From Paenarthrobacter nitroguajacolicus JCM 14115 (lineage in GTDB: Bacteria > Actinomycetota > Actinomycetes > Actinomycetales > Micrococcaceae): a stretch of 22,019 nt of DNA. Location of the stretch: assembly GCA_001313365.1 (NCBI GenBank), contig BBFS01000080.1:1-22019 (forward strand). The letters are read 5' to 3'. The position numbers and the translations under genes were made by a program. This document shows positions 21,979 through 22,019 of this stretch, piece after piece. Positions within the stretch are counted from its first letter, which is position 1; each line of letters starts with the position of its first letter. The notes beneath the pieces are model-generated. The model searched no databases, had not been told where the DNA came from, and worked only from the letters and a program-made list of their open reading frames with translations.

Positions 21979-22019
21979 CAACTGAGTCGCATTTGTGCGC
22001 GTTTTGAGGCTCAAACGCG
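21979..22019. repeat. Left part of a large palindrome, cut by window end
   Basis: Starting 15 bases after the ridA-family stop, CGCGTTTTGAG (21998-22008) and CTCAAACGCG (22010-22019) form a hairpin round one base, with one unpaired T. The inverted repeat reaches the last base of the window. If it continues, the left arm could begin near 21979. It may be a terminator or a dispersed intergenic repeat. Confidence 0.5.

Overview
The window is GC-rich, densely packed DNA from a high-GC Gram-positive. The gene content (PstP-like phosphatase, transmembrane Ser/Thr kinase, FHA proteins, an EccC/EssC-like ATPase, NAD-dependent LigA, leaderless-type GTG starts) fits an actinobacterium. I infer Arthrobacter/Paenarthrobacter or a close Micrococcaceae relative, mainly from the feel of the proteins; no 16S or other marker is present.

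The reading frames are broken in nearly every gene, almost always at a G or C run. Runs of exactly 7 G or C (a few of 8) occur about 50 times in 22 kb, while runs of 6 are rare. Shortening these runs, or restoring a base missing from a short run, recovers full conserved proteins, including the essential ligase. I therefore read the breaks as sequence or consensus errors and give each gene as one restored CDS, with the frame changes listed in its entry. Coordinates are those of the raw window.

Region 1 (1-10901, + strand) is one tightly coupled phospho-signalling operon. It encodes an FHA protein (5' cut), a PP2C phosphatase, a long zinc-ribbon/FHA protein, a transmembrane Ser/Thr kinase with an extracellular domain, an FHA protein with a helical, possibly DNA-binding tail, a ~1490-residue ATPase (ubiquitin-like + FHA + two membrane segments + three FtsK/SpoIIIE domains) and a secreted, C-terminally anchored Pro-rich protein. 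Most neighbours overlap (ATGA, TTGA, or a stop inside the next Shine-Dalgarno). The likely theme is a type VII-secretion-like ATPase controlled by reversible threonine phosphorylation. A recurring Thr-x-[Met/Leu]-[Arg/Lys] motif in the disordered linkers is a candidate FHA docking site.

Region 2 (10941-15313, + strand) holds housekeeping genes: ligA, an inositol-monophosphatase-family gene overlapping it by ATGA, and a stand-alone AAA/RecF-like ATPase.

Region 3 (15326-20672, - strand) is a sulfur-acquisition operon. In transcription order it has a 23-codon leader ORF ending in a Cys-Cys-Pro-Ser-Cys stretch with a perfect Shine-Dalgarno, a lipoprotein-type binding protein, permease, ATPase, a NtaA/SnaA/DszA-type flavin monooxygenase and an aldo/keto reductase. 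The leader suggests cysteine-responsive attenuation.

Region 4 (20962-22019, + strand) has a GNAT acetyltransferase that looks leaderless, a RidA-family protein, and the first half of what looks like a large palindrome cut by the window end. No tRNA, rRNA, CRISPR array, insertion sequence or phage gene was seen.
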